Below are positions 9,266 through 18,180 of a DNA stretch of 64,000 bases, one piece after another. This DNA comes from DATLZU01 sp051293835 (lineage in GTDB: Bacteria; Nitrospirota; Nitrospiria; Nitrospirales; Nitrospiraceae). The position numbers and the translations under genes are program-made. The stretch is taken from NCBI GenBank assembly GCA_051293835.1, contig JBPKMA010000003.1, positions 248,001 to 312,000 on the forward strand, in the 5' to 3' direction. Numbering within the stretch: position 1 is the first letter of the stretch; each line of letters starts with the position of its first letter. Under the pieces are notes generated by a model. It was not told the origin of the DNA. It saw only the letters and a list, made by a program, of their open reading frames with translations, and ran no database searches.

Positions 9266-9400
9266 ATGCCGTACATCTTTCCGCACGAAGACCTCTTTGT
9301 GTACACAATTAGCCTGCTGATCATCGGTCTCGTGTACATCCGGGTACGGCTGATCCGCCGTCGTCGAGCGCAAATGGACCAGCGCCGCTCGACGGGCTAG
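9266..9400 (+). CDS. Possible small membrane protein (44 residues)
   Basis: Translation from an ATG at 9266 gives a short protein with one predicted membrane segment (YTISLLIIGLVYIRV) followed by a strongly basic tail (RLIRRRRAQ), a positive-inside pattern. There is no clear ribosome-binding site and upstream in-frame ATGs exist. It sits between repeat copy A and the rph promoter. It could be a chance reading frame. Confidence 0.3.
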   Translation: MPYIFPHEDLFVYTISLLIIGLVYIRVRLIRRRRAQMDQRRSTG

Positions 9401-9427
9401 GGATCTCAGTTGGCGCCACTGGTTTCA

Positions 9428-9456
9428 TTGCTCTTTCTCCGATCCTCTTCTATAAT
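9428..9456 (+). promoter_or_regulatory. Predicted sigma-70-type promoter for rph-rdgB
   Basis: A -35-like TTGCTC (9428-9433) and a perfect -10 TATAAT (9451-9456) are separated by 17 bases. Transcription would start about 25 bases before the rph start codon. No other coding feature explains this spacer. Confidence 0.5.
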
Positions 9457-9489
9457 CCGCTTTTTTGAAACAGGAAGCGGGTACCGGGT

Positions 9490-10233
9490 ATGAGCGGGGG
9501 CATGGGGTTGATCCGCATCGATGGGCGGAGGAAAGACCAAGTCCGGCCCGTCACCATTACTAGAAATTTCAATAAATACGCCGAAGGCTCGGTGCTGATT
9601 CAGATGGGGGAAACCAAGGTGATTTGCACCGCCTCGGTCGAAGAAAAGGTCCCTCCTTTTCTCAAAGATAAGGGCAAGGGCTGGGTGACCGCCGAGTATG
9701 CCATGTTGCCTCGCGCGACGCACGAACGTTCTCCCCGGGAGGCGGTAAAGGGCAGGCAAGGGGGACGTACACTGGAAATTCAGCGGTTGGTCGGACGGGC
9801 GCTCCGGGCTGTCACGGATATGACGCAAATGGGGGAACGGACGATCTGGATTGACTGTGATGTCATCCAAGCCGACGGGGGAACCCGCACCGCCTCCATT
9901 ACCGGATCGTTCATCGCCCTGGCGGATGCGTTTGCGGTGCTCAAGAAACAGGGCTTGATCAAGAGATGTCCGCTGCTCGATTATTTGGCGGCGGTCAGCG
10001 TGGGAAAAGTCGGCGGGGAAATCATGGTTGATTTGGCCTATGAGGAGGATTCGCTGGCCGACGTCGATATGAACCTCGTGATGACCGGACGAGGACGGTT
10101 TGTGGAAATCCAGGGAACGGCTGAGCGAACGCCGTTCGACAGAAAGGATATGGACGAATTCTTGACGCTTGGCTGGAAGGCCATCCAAGGCTTGGTCGAG
10201 ATGCAGAAGGAGTTGGTGGGGAGCTTGGAGTGA
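9490..10233 (+). CDS. rph: Ribonuclease PH
   Basis: This phosphorolytic 3'-5' exoribonuclease trims tRNA 3' ends and assembles as a hexameric ring in the cytoplasm. The 247-residue length is typical. The N-terminal block RPVTITRNFNKYAEGSVLI, the GWVTAEYAMLPRATHERSPR segment with the RNA-binding arginines, and GGTRTASITGSFIAL are all classic RNase PH signatures. The catalytic aspartates in the second half (NLVMTGRGRFVEIQGTAE region) are retained. It is followed by rdgB, an rph-rdgB pairing seen in many bacteria. A TATAAT promoter lies just upstream. Confidence 0.97.
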   Translation: MSGGMGLIRIDGRRKDQVRPVTITRNFNKYAEGSVLIQMGETKVICTASVEEKVPPFLKDKGKGWVTAEYAMLPRATHERSPREAVKGRQGGRTLEIQRLVGRALRAVTDMTQMGERTIWIDCDVIQADGGTRTASITGSFIALADAFAVLKKQGLIKRCPLLDYLAAVSVGKVGGEIMVDLAYEEDSLADVDMNLVMTGRGRFVEIQGTAERTPFDRKDMDEFLTLGWKAIQGLVEMQKELVGSLE

Positions 10234-10318
10234 AGAATACGGGGAGCCGAGGAACTCTGCTGCGAGCGAACACGCGCTCGGATCGGCGCCACCCGCTGAG
10301 AATTCGAGTTGAGGGTGT

Positions 10319-10930
10319 GTGCGGTTAAAAGAAAGAAAAGAATTGGTGCTGGCGACGCGGAATAAGGATAAGGGGAGGGAGCTTGCGACACTGCTGGCCG
10401 AGGCGGGGATTGTGATCAGAACAATGGCTGAATTTCCCGATGCGCCAGAAGTGATCGAAGACGGGGAAACATGCGAAGCCAACGCCGTGAAGAAGGCCGT
10501 TGCCATCGCCCGCCACACGGGGCTACCCGCCGTGGCCGACGACACGGGGTTGGAGGTGGAGGCGTTGGGCGGCCGTCCGGGGAGCTATGCGGCGCGTTAC
10601 GCCGGGAGGGAGGCGACCTACGAGGACAACTGGCGCAAGTTGCTGCGGGAATTGGAGGGTATTCCTTGGGAAAAACGCGGAGCCCGTTTTATCACTGTGG
10701 CTGCTTTGGCCGAGCCAAATGGGTCGGTCCACATTGCGACCGGCTCGCTGGAAGGATTCATCGCAGAGAAGCCGGCTGGCACCAAGGGATTCGGCTACGA
10801 TCCCGTGTTCTATGTGCCGGAACTGGGCAAAACCTTGGCAGAACTCTCCCCCGAGGAGAAAAATCGCATCAGTCATCGCGCCCGCGCGTTTGCCAAGGTT
10901 AGAGAAATTCTGATGAGGAATATGAAATAA
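10319..10930 (+). CDS. rdgB: XTP/dITP diphosphatase (non-canonical purine NTP pyrophosphatase)
   Basis: The enzyme hydrolyses XTP, ITP and dITP to monophosphates, keeping deaminated purines out of nucleic acids. The N-terminal motif LVLATRNKDKGRELATLL binds substrate. The DDTGLEVEALGGRPG motif carries the metal-binding and catalytic Asp residues. GTKGFGYDPVFYVPE and the C-terminal ISHRARAF complete the Ham1/RdgB fold; 203 residues is standard. The start is a GTG at 10319, giving MRLKERKELVLATRN. It lies 85 bases after rph on the same strand and is probably cotranscribed. Confidence 0.96.
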   Translation: MRLKERKELVLATRNKDKGRELATLLAEAGIVIRTMAEFPDAPEVIEDGETCEANAVKKAVAIARHTGLPAVADDTGLEVEALGGRPGSYAARYAGREATYEDNWRKLLRELEGIPWEKRGARFITVAALAEPNGSVHIATGSLEGFIAEKPAGTKGFGYDPVFYVPELGKTLAELSPEEKNRISHRARAFAKVREILMRNMK

Positions 10931-11027
10931 TGAGGAATATAAGATGGTGAATTGGATTACAACAGCGACCGTTTTTGCACCGTCATTCCTCATACCACAT
11001 TGCTCATTCCGAATTGGACAAAGGCAT

Positions 11028-11104
<77 letters not shown>

Positions 11105-11265
11105 CACGCTGCGAGTAGCGAGGGGTGAATTCTGAATTCCGAGTTCTGGATGTTGGGTGAAAAGAGTCGGCCCGTTCCATCTTGCGCCTTTCATGGTCAT
11201 CCTCAGTCGACTCTCTGTTCCAATTCGGCATCATTCCAGAATGCATAGTTTTTCTTATGCAGCCC

Positions 11266-11342
11266 GCGCCCGTAGCTCAGTCGGATAGAGCAACAGCCTT
11301 CTAAGCTGTGGGTCGCAGGTTCGATTCCTGCCGGGCGCGCCA
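11266..11342 (+). tRNA. tRNA-Arg, anticodon TCT, CCA encoded
   Basis: The acceptor stem GCGCCCG pairs with CGGGCGC, the D-arm is GCTCAGTCGGATAGAGC, and the anticodon stem ACAGC/GCTGT holds the loop CTTCTAA with anticodon TCT. The T-arm is GCAGGTTCGATTCCTGC. The discriminator G is followed by an encoded CCA (11340-11342). It lies 161 bases after tRNA-Pro. Confidence 0.96.
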
Positions 11343-11500
11343 GTCCCCCTCAGCTTTTGCGGCTGATCCACTGCTCTACGCGATGACCGCGTTCTTCAGC
11401 TCACGGCGGGCGGCATTCATGGTTTGATCCATGAGCCGTTGATTTGACTGACGCTGGGGCGTAAGGTAGCGGTATTCCTCTTTGTACAGGGAGGCGCCCA

Positions 11501-11849
11501 ATGGGACCCACCAAAGTGATGATCAAGGGCGACGCTCTCTACGATGCGAAATCCGGCAAGTTGATTCAAGGCGAACTCAGGCGATGGAAGAATATGCGGC
11601 CCCCACTACATCGTCTTGCCGGAGGTGGACAAGTCAGGAAAGCCATGGGAGCGGGAAGGCCGGCCTATCCACTGTCTGCATGGAGTCCGTTATGAGTCGC
11701 TGGACGATCAACCGATCCACCGGGCTCGATGCCCGGACTGCGGAGGCATGGGCGTGCGGATCGACGAGATCCCCGTGGAGTCCGATTGTATCCGCTGCGT
11801 CGCTTGCGGTCACGAGTTTGACGCCCGATTGGAAATGATGGAGACCTAA
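11501..11849 (+). pseudogene. Zinc-ribbon protein gene with a frameshift
   Basis: A good ribosome-binding site (GGGAGG) precedes the ATG at 11501. The first frame reads MGPTKVMIKGDALYDAKSGK plus LIQGE. A second frame continues with CGPHYIVLPEVDKSGKPWE and ends with two CxxC pairs (ARCPDCGG and CIRCVACGHEF), a zinc-ribbon, stopping at 11849. The two halves look like one protein of about 116 residues split by a frameshift around 11575-11600. This may be a genuine mutation, a sequencing error or, less likely, programmed frameshifting. I do not recognise a function. Confidence 0.6.
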
Positions 11850-11891
11850 GCGCTTTCGCCAGCGCTGATGCCTCCGTGGTCTTGGGGAGGC
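11849..11891 (+). terminator. Two consecutive hairpins after the zinc-ribbon gene
   Basis: AGCGCT-TTCGCC-AGCGCT (11849-11866) and GCCTCC...GGAGGC (11870-11891) form two adjacent stem-loops starting at the stop codon. There is no T-run afterwards, so this would be a weak or factor-dependent terminator. Confidence 0.35.
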
Positions 11892-12104
11892 CAGCTGCCG
11901 GAGGCAGAGGTAGTGCGGTTTGTTTACGGTCGCGCTCTTTGCTTGATGTAGGCGTCGCCGTTCCCTTGCTTGTGCAAAGGCACAAGCCGAGCTCAATTTC
12001 AGGTCCTGAGTACTAGCCTGTCGAGGTCGGTATGGTAAAAAGCGTTTCCACCTCAGGGGTGCGATCGGTTCATCATTTGTAATCCAGAGAAGGGAGGGAG
12101 GGTT

Positions 12105-12740
12105 ATGGGGCTGCGATTGGGAGATGAAGCGCCGAATTTCACGGCGGAGACGACCGAGGGCACAATCAATTTTCATGAATGGTTAGGCAATAGCTGGGGA
12201 ATTCTCTTCTCTCATCCCAAAGACTTCACACCGGTCTGCACCACCGAACTGGGCTACATGGCGCGGATCAAGTCCGAGTTCGAGAAGCGGAACGTCAAAG
12301 TGATCGCAATCAGCGTGGACCCGCTGGACGCGCACAAGGGGTGGACCAAGGACATCAACGAAACCCAGAACTGCACGGTCAATTTCCCGTTGATCGCCGA
12401 CCCGGAGAAGAAGGTGGCGATGCTCTACGACATGATCCATCCCAACGCGCTGGACAATATGACGGTGCGGTCGGTGTTCGTCATCGGGCCGGACAAAAAG
12501 ATCAAATTAATGATCACCTATCCGGCGTCTTGCGGGCGGAATTTCGACGAATTGCTGCGGGTGGTGGATTCGCTCCAGTTGACGGCGAACTATAAAGTGG
12601 CGACGCCGGTCAACTGGAAGGATGGGGAGGACTGCATCATCACCCCGGCGGTGAGCGACGAGGAGGCCAAGACCCTCTTCCCGAAGGGCTTTCGCACTGT
12701 GAAACCCTATCTGCGCTACACACCGCAGCCGAACAAGTGA
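12105..12740 (+). CDS. Peroxiredoxin, 1-Cys Prx6 family
   Basis: This thiol peroxidase reduces hydrogen peroxide and organic hydroperoxides. The peroxidatic cysteine is Cys45 in FTPVCTTELG. The active-site threonine and arginine context (PKDFTPVCTTE, MTVRSVFVIGPDKKIK) is present. The long C-terminal extension (YPASCGRNFDELLRVVDSLQ and NWKDGEDCIITPAVSDEEA) is characteristic of Prx6 rather than AhpC. Its 211 residues match the family. A strong purine-rich ribosome-binding site (AGAAGGGAGGGAGG) precedes the ATG. It appears monocistronic. Confidence 0.96.
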   Translation: MGLRLGDEAPNFTAETTEGTINFHEWLGNSWGILFSHPKDFTPVCTTELGYMARIKSEFEKRNVKVIAISVDPLDAHKGWTKDINETQNCTVNFPLIADPEKKVAMLYDMIHPNALDNMTVRSVFVIGPDKKIKLMITYPASCGRNFDELLRVVDSLQLTANYKVATPVNWKDGEDCIITPAVSDEEAKTLFPKGFRTVKPYLRYTPQPNK

Positions 12741-12769
12741 ACGACGGAGAGAAGAAAAAGGCGCCAGGC

Positions 12770-14200
12770 CTGCCGAAGGGAAAGCGGGCCCGCACGTCGC
12801 GGAGGAGAGGATAACCCTCTCCGCATTTCGTGCGTATGGGAGTCGCGGTCCTGATTGGCGTCAACAACCACTCGGCATTGACGGCTGGCAGGCAGACTTC
12901 AGCGTCTTCGATGCGATTGGACAGAATCAGCCGGCGGCGACCACGGGTATGTTGCTCGATCACTGGGTCGCCACCGATCCAGACAAACCGCCGCTCGGCG
13001 GACGGATCATCTTCTTCGGGCCGGTGATGCGAAGGCCGTCAACCCGATGGGGCAGTGGGCCGTCGCGGTGAATTTGTACCAGAAGGCGGACTGCAGCAGC
13101 CCGACGGCGAATAGTTGGCGGATTCGTTCAAGACTCTCGATCGTCTCCGCGACGGTCTCGCTGGGGTAGCTGTACATCAGGTAGGCATGGACGAGGATGC
13201 TGGCTTGTCGAAATGCGGTGGCGATCCAGGACAGCTTCCAGGCTGGCGCTGACGGAGACGCAGCCTGAGGCCGCTAGCAACTGGCACAGATCGGGCGTAA
13301 AGGCTTCCTCGAACCGGATGTTGCCCTCACCAGGAAATCGTGATGCCTCGTTCCAGAAGGCTCAGCGCTAGTGCCTTGAGGTCGGCTGGAGGAGCCGCCT
13401 CGTCCACAAAATGAAACCCGTGCCGGCCAGTTTCCGCGACCAGCGTCTCAATCTGGTCGGCAAGGATCTCGCTCGATGCGGCTTCATCACGGCCGCATGT
13501 AGTCCAACCCCACGTCACAGAACGTGCATTACTTCGAGTAACATCCGTGTGCACCGTAAGTTTGTTCCAGTGTCCGTCGGACCAGGGCCGAGAGGATCGA
13601 GAGGTACCGGCTCAGCGGCAACCCGTCATAGGTCGGCGTGCCTGTCTCCGCATGCCAAAGTCCGGGTCTCGCTTCTCGTTTCGAAAGACAACTCGGCTGT
13701 TCACTCGCAGGAACCTCCGGCAGAGGTCGGTATCTCCGCGCTTGCCGGCCAGGTGTTCGAGCCGGCACAGTAACGGACGCTCCCCGTCGTCTAGCGTGAC
13801 ATAGTCCAGATAATCGAATACACGGGGTCGGGAAGCCGCCGCAACTCGGTGTTGGCATAGCCGCCACTGAACACCCCGTGATAGAGGGCTGGTGTTGTTC
13901 GAGCGCCTGGGTGATGCGGAACGCCCCATAGAGATTGCCGGGGAAGGGAACTGTCATCCCAATGACCGTCGGGTTCTTCTCTTTGATGTGACGCCACAGA
14001 GCGGTGAACATGAAGTCATCAGTCGGGCTGGGCGGGACACCGAGGGCGCGGAGAACCGAATCGAACGCCGCTGCGGACGCGCCAACCTGTTCCGCTAGTG
14101 GCTCAAAGCGAATTGGGGAGCAACGGTGGCGCGGACCAAATCGGCCAAGTCCTCCAGATATAGCGAGGCGAGGCGCCGAGCTTAGTCGGAGGTTGGCACG
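12770..14200 (-). pseudogene. Decayed B12-binding radical SAM protein gene
   Basis: Fragments of one family appear in order on the minus strand. They are the N-terminal segment YLEDLADLVRATVAP (about 14120-14165), the cobalamin-binding part VIGMTVPFPGNLYGAFRIT (about 13930), RVFDYLDYVTLDDGERPL, PTYDGLPLSRYLSIL, and the radical SAM cluster motif HGCYSK-stop-CTFCDVGLDY (about 13510-13560). Then follow RHGFHFVDEAAPP (about 13420), NIRFEEAFTPDLC, ILVHAYLMYSYPSETVAE (about 13190) and VWIGGDPVIEQ near the end. Several frameshifts plus an in-frame TAA inside the CxxxCxxC cluster make it non-functional. It lies directly downstream of the RuBisCO-like gene on the same strand. Boundaries are approximate. 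Confidence 0.8.
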
Positions 14201-14362
14201 GTTTGCAGCGAAGCAATCTGGCTGGAGCCGGACGAGAATCGAGGGCCTTGGGGAAGGAAACGGCCTTGGCAGATGCGAGGCGCGAGCGAAGGGTTGCGGT
14301 GGTCAATCGGATCGCCAGGTCTGTCGAGCTTCAGCTCCGGATCACGCCGGTTCCATGTGCGC

Positions 14363-15502
14363 CTATCCTCCGACTGCGTGGAGAAACCGGCGACAAGCGG
14401 TCACCAATCCGTCCGCATCCCGCTGGATGTGACTCCCGAGAATGAACAGCACGTCGTTGCCGTAGAGATCGCACATCTCTTTGATCCGGTCGAATCCCAT
14501 CCGCCCTGCGGCGGTTGGGAAAATTGGCTTGAGAGGACCCCACGGAGCGGCAGTCGCGGCGGCGATGCGGCCGCAATCCTCCCGAGCGATGGGAAAGTCC
14601 AGCCCGAAGGTCGGATAGATACTGGCATCAGCGCCGACGAGGCGAGGCAGTTGGCCGAACAGCACCCAAGGCGCGATGCCACTTTCGGGATTCACGTAAT
14701 AGGAGCCTAGCAGTGCAGGATGGCTGAGGATCGGCAGCCCGATGCTGTTGTCCTGGGCAATCAGACGGATCCCGTCATAGCCGGTCAGCCCCGGGCAGAT
14801 CAGTAGCCCACCGGCGCCAGCTTTCTCGGCGATCAGGCAACGCTCGTGCATCGTCTCCCATGGTCCGCTTACGTGAGGGACATAGAGACACTTTCGTCCG
14901 GTTTCTCGATTAGCCTGGGCAACCGCTTCCGCGCACCGCTGCACACGTTCCCGAAAGGGACAGAACGGCTGGTCGCCCAGACTTTGGTCGTCCTTGACGA
15001 GATCGAGTCCGCCGAGTGCAAACTGATAGGCCAGGTCAGCCAGAGCGGGAGGTGAAAGGCCCAGCGGTTTGAGGACGCCGCAGACAAGAGGCCTCTTGGG
15101 AACATCGACGAGCACACGCAAGCCCGTCCGGCCGAAGCGGGGGCCCGGCCATTGTCGAAGGACGTGTTCCGGCAAGGCGATCTCCGCCACCCGGACGCCT
15201 CGCTTCAGGCTGCTGATTCCAAAGACCACGTTGAGAAGTTGCGAACAGTCGTGGGTCAGCAGCTCAACAGGGAAGCTGATTACGGCCTCGTGTCGGTCGT
15301 CGTTGAGAGAGCGGAAAGCTTCGAGCCGTCCGAGCATCTCCTCACGTATCGGACCAGCTGGCAGGATTTCTGCCGGCGCCTCCACGGTCTGATCGATACA
15401 GATCAGATCCGCTTTGGCTCGAGCTTCCGATTCGGCACCTCGCACGTGGTAGGTGACCTGAAAGCGCGTTCCGGAAAAAGTCATCGGTAGGTGGGCGGTC
15501 AT
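14363..15502 (-). CDS. RuBisCO-like protein (type IV large-subunit homologue)
   Basis: The 379-residue protein has the RuBisCO large-chain fold. The catalytic-lysine region reads GVLKPLGLSP. The carbamylated-lysine region reads GGLDLVKDDQSLGD, where the canonical K-x-D-E metal site has Gln in place of the Glu. HPALLGSYYV stands where RuBisCO has its His-Arg pair, with the Arg missing. No loop-6 lysine is apparent. It is therefore unlikely to fix CO2 and belongs with RuBisCO-like proteins, some of which act as enolases or isomerases in sulfur metabolism. Type IV members are known from Leptospirillum-rich acid mine communities, which would suit a Nitrospirota host, but the subgroup is inference. 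A radical SAM pseudogene follows it. Confidence 0.85.
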   Translation of the reverse strand: MTAHLPMTFSGTRFQVTYHVRGAESEARAKADLICIDQTVEAPAEILPAGPIREEMLGRLEAFRSLNDDRHEAVISFPVELLTHDCSQLLNVVFGISSLKRGVRVAEIALPEHVLRQWPGPRFGRTGLRVLVDVPKRPLVCGVLKPLGLSPPALADLAYQFALGGLDLVKDDQSLGDQPFCPFRERVQRCAEAVAQANRETGRKCLYVPHVSGPWETMHERCLIAEKAGAGGLLICPGLTGYDGIRLIAQDNSIGLPILSHPALLGSYYVNPESGIAPWVLFGQLPRLVGADASIYPTFGLDFPIAREDCGRIAAATAAPWGPLKPIFPTAAGRMGFDRIKEMCDLYGNDVLFILGSHIQRDADGLVTACRRFLHAVGG

Positions 15503-15677
15503 CGTATTGGCTCTCGGCGGTCGGCCGCCAGGGCGGCAACGGGTAACACAAGCCTATCCTAGAAACAGGGCGGATGTCAGCTTTTGAGGGCTTGAATGTG
15601 TCCGGGGGCTCTGGCTGGTCGGTGGACGGCGCGCCGTGCTATAGAAGAGAAGAGCCGGCTCGTGAACGGAGGTGGAT

Positions 15678-16460
15678 ATGCAGATGAAAGGCGTTTGGCT
15701 CATCGGGTGTTTCATGGCAGCATGGCCGTGCCTGGTGTCGGCGCAGATCGACGAAGGCAAGCTGATTGACCTCACCCATCCCTTTGACGAGCATACTGTG
15801 GCCTGGCCGACGAATAAGCCGTTTTTATGGGAGAAGACATCGTGGGGGATCACGCCGGGCGGGTACTGGTACGCCTCCGCCGAGTTTGCCACCTCGGAGC
15901 ATGGCGGGACGCACATTGATGCGCCAATTCATTTCGGCCAAGGCCGTCTGTCTGTGGACCAGCTTCCGCTGCGGAAGCTGGTCGGTCCTGCTGTGGTGAT
16001 CGATGTCACGAAGGCGGCCGAACAGGACAAGGACTACCGGTTGACGGTGGCGGACATCGCGGCCTGGGAGCGGCGGCACGGGCGCATCCCCGACGGCGCG
16101 ATCGTGCTGATGAGGACCGGATGGGCCAGGTATTGGCCGGACCGGAAACAGTATTTGGGAACCGACACCCCGCATGATCCCACAACACTTCATTTTCCCG
16201 GTTTTTCGAAGGAGGCGGCGGAATTTCTTCTCAAGGAGCGAAAGATCGACGGTGTCGGCATTGATACGGCCAGCATCGACTATGGGCAGTCACGCGATTT
16301 CATCGTGCACCAGATTCTCAATGCCGCCGACGTGTACGGACTTGAAAACATCGCCAACCTCGACATGTTGCCGCCCACTGGGGCCACGCTGATCGCGCTG
16401 CCGATGAAGATCAAGGGCGGCACCGGCGGGCCGGCACGGGTGATCGCCATCCTGCCGTAG
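15678..16460 (+). CDS. Secreted cyclase-family (kynurenine formamidase-like) metal hydrolase
   Basis: The family signature SEHGGTHIDAPIHFG (HxGTHxDxPxH) marks the metal-binding site of the cyclase/KynB superfamily, amide and lactone hydrolases. An N-terminal signal peptide (LIGCFMAAWPCLVSA, then QIDEGK) indicates export to the periplasm. The later blocks RTGWARYWPD, GFSKEAAEFLL and GVGIDTASIDYG are also typical. I chose ATG 15678 over a GTG at 15672 because GGAGG lies five bases before it. The substrate is unknown; export argues against a tryptophan-degradation role. It is divergent from the RuBisCO-like gene. Confidence 0.88.
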   Translation: MQMKGVWLIGCFMAAWPCLVSAQIDEGKLIDLTHPFDEHTVAWPTNKPFLWEKTSWGITPGGYWYASAEFATSEHGGTHIDAPIHFGQGRLSVDQLPLRKLVGPAVVIDVTKAAEQDKDYRLTVADIAAWERRHGRIPDGAIVLMRTGWARYWPDRKQYLGTDTPHDPTTLHFPGFSKEAAEFLLKERKIDGVGIDTASIDYGQSRDFIVHQILNAADVYGLENIANLDMLPPTGATLIALPMKIKGGTGGPARVIAILP

Positions 16461-16466
16461 CGTGGA

Positions 16467-17153
16467 CTAGGATCCACATGTATGGGTCGTCCGGACGCGC
16501 AGTCGGGTGGCCAGGTCAATGAACGGAGCAGTCATGGCCACAACAGCCACCAGGAAGAGCGGCCAATTGAACCACAAGGGCCGCACAGACTGTATGGCTC
16601 CCATCCCCTCGGCTGACATGCTGAGCGCGTCGGCCATAAAGACATAGAGTGCCAGAACCACGCCGAAGAGGCTCAGACCCCAAGTCCAGTGCCGAGGGCT
16701 GGGTGCGGGTTCAATCTGCTCGGTCCGGCAAAGCAGAGTCCCGCCTGCGATCATGACCAGCGCGATGGTCGTCGGCGCCAGCACCGGCCCCCACCAAGGC
16801 AAAGGGATCAGGAACAAGACGTCCCAATCCAGCGGCGAGTGTGGCCAGCCGCTGATCAGGTGCAGACAACCATAGTACAGAATGTCCCAGATTCCAAAGA
16901 GGATCAGGAAGGAGCCGAAACGGCTGCGCACCGTTCGGCCGGCCAGCCACGCGACGGCGGCAAGCATGACCAGTGTGGCGGCTTCCCTGACAAGCTCGAC
17001 TCCGATCAGGTCGGCGCGCACAGGGGTCGGGTGTGGTTGGTACGGATCCACGCGACCGACAAGGGTTCGCACATAGAAGACCGTCGCCGATTCGGCCCAC
17101 GCCATGGCGGCTGCGTAGAGAACCAGCATGATCCAGCGTGGCCGGGTATTCAT
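16467..17153 (-). CDS. Integral membrane protein, about six membrane segments, function unknown
   Basis: The 228-residue protein is strongly hydrophobic with segments near the N-terminus (IMLVLYAAAMAWAESATVF), then LVMLAAVAWLAG, FGSFLILFGIWDILYYGCL, LAPTTIALVMIAGGTLL, LSLFGVVLALYVFMADAL and WPLFLVAVVAMTAPFI. Acidic and aromatic residues inside the segments (WAESATVFY, WDILYYG) may form a conserved core. I do not recognise a named family. It is convergent with the cyclase gene, six bases apart. Confidence 0.8.
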   Translation of the reverse strand: MNTRPRWIMLVLYAAAMAWAESATVFYVRTLVGRVDPYQPHPTPVRADLIGVELVREAATLVMLAAVAWLAGRTVRSRFGSFLILFGIWDILYYGCLHLISGWPHSPLDWDVLFLIPLPWWGPVLAPTTIALVMIAGGTLLCRTEQIEPAPSPRHWTWGLSLFGVVLALYVFMADALSMSAEGMGAIQSVRPLWFNWPLFLVAVVAMTAPFIDLATRLRVRTTHTCGS

Positions 17154-17290
17154 GGCAGGCGCAGATTCGACAGAGACACAAGAATTCTATCTCACCGTTC
17201 ACTGAAAATGCAGAGTCGGATTCATGACCCGCGCATGCCTCTGATGGGTCGCCAACTTGTTAAAAATTATAGGGGATTCGCGGCGGACGT

Positions 17291-17674
17291 TCAGCTAGCA
17301 TCCTCCGGCAGCCGGCGGGACTTACCGGTGGCGCCTTGTGAGGACTTGAACTCGAAATACAGAGAGGGGTGATCAGGGTCGGCGGAGAATCGGAACGTCG
17401 TCTCACCCGTAATGTGCTTGCTGGATTGGGATTTGCCTTTGGGATACAACGTGAACGTAAGATGGCCGCGCCGCTCCTGCGTCTGATCGTCGGACGTGAT
17501 CGAGCCTTCCACATCCAGGTGGTCGTGCAAGACGTCCAAGGCTCGTCCCGTCAGTTCGTAGACCAGGGTATCGACGAGGTCAGCATCGAAGTGCAACGAA
17601 TTCGAACGGTCATCGGCCCACGCGGGCAGGGTGGCGAACCAGAAGGCGGCGAGAAACGTCAGTTTGATCGGCAT
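17291..17674 (-). CDS. Secreted protein of unknown function, about 127 residues
   Basis: From ATG 17674 the protein starts with a good signal peptide (MPIKLTFLAAFWFATLPAWA) and is otherwise soluble. Motifs such as FDADLVDTLVYELTGRAL and LTFTLYPKGKSQSS look like a small beta-rich periplasmic protein, but I do not recognise the family. An upstream TTG at 17710 overlaps the msrB stop by four bases and could be the real start, giving a longer leader. It is probably cotranscribed with msrB. Confidence 0.7.
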   Translation of the reverse strand: MPIKLTFLAAFWFATLPAWADDRSNSLHFDADLVDTLVYELTGRALDVLHDHLDVEGSITSDDQTQERRGHLTFTLYPKGKSQSSKHITGETTFRFSADPDHPSLYFEFKSSQGATGKSRRLPEDAS

Positions 17675-17706
17675 GGCGATTGGTCTAGTCTTCCTCACCG
17701 GCGCGG

Positions 17707-18180
17707 TCAAGGGAGGGGCGGCTCAGGGACCGGTGACGAACGTGATGCCGGCACAAACTTCAACGCAGCCGAGTTGATGCAGTAGCGCAACCCCGTCGGC
17801 GGTGGGCCGTCCTTGAATACGTGGCCCTGGTGACCGCCGCACCGGGCACAGTGCACTTCGGTCCGCGGCACGAACAGCTTGAAATCGGTTTTCGTTTCGA
17901 TGACGTGCGGCGCGATCGGCTGCCAAAAGCTGGGCCATCCGGTGCCGCTCGCGAACTTGTGTTCCGACGAGAACAACGGCAGGTCGCACCCTGCACAGAG
18001 ATATACGCCTGGTTCCTTGTGGTCGTGGTAGGCGCCGGTGAACGCCCGTTCCGTCCCCTCGCGCCGCAGCACCTGGTACTGCTCGGGTGTGAGCTGTTTC
18101 CTCCATTCGTCGTCTGATTTGATCACCTTGACGATCTGTGTAGGGATCGACACCGCTTTCACGGGTTGTTTCTGATCCAT
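17707..18180 (-). CDS. msrB: Peptide-methionine (R)-S-oxide reductase
   Basis: The enzyme reduces the R-epimer of methionine sulfoxide in proteins. The two structural zinc CxxC pairs are CAGC and CARC. The GTGWPSFWQPI block binds substrate. The catalytic Cys is in GLRYCINSAALKF, with the HCARCGGHQGHVF motif between. The N-terminal DEWRKQLTPEQYQVLRREGT is diagnostic. There is no signal peptide, so it is cytoplasmic, and its 157 residues are normal. A secreted unknown protein follows with possible translational coupling. Confidence 0.97.
   Translation of the reverse strand: MDQKQPVKAVSIPTQIVKVIKSDDEWRKQLTPEQYQVLRREGTERAFTGAYHDHKEPGVYLCAGCDLPLFSSEHKFASGTGWPSFWQPIAPHVIETKTDFKLFVPRTEVHCARCGGHQGHVFKDGPPPTGLRYCINSAALKFVPASRSSPVPEPPLP

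Noticed and set aside
9406..10545. 379-codon minus-strand frame
   Set aside because: It lies opposite rph and rdgB, which have diagnostic motifs on the plus strand.
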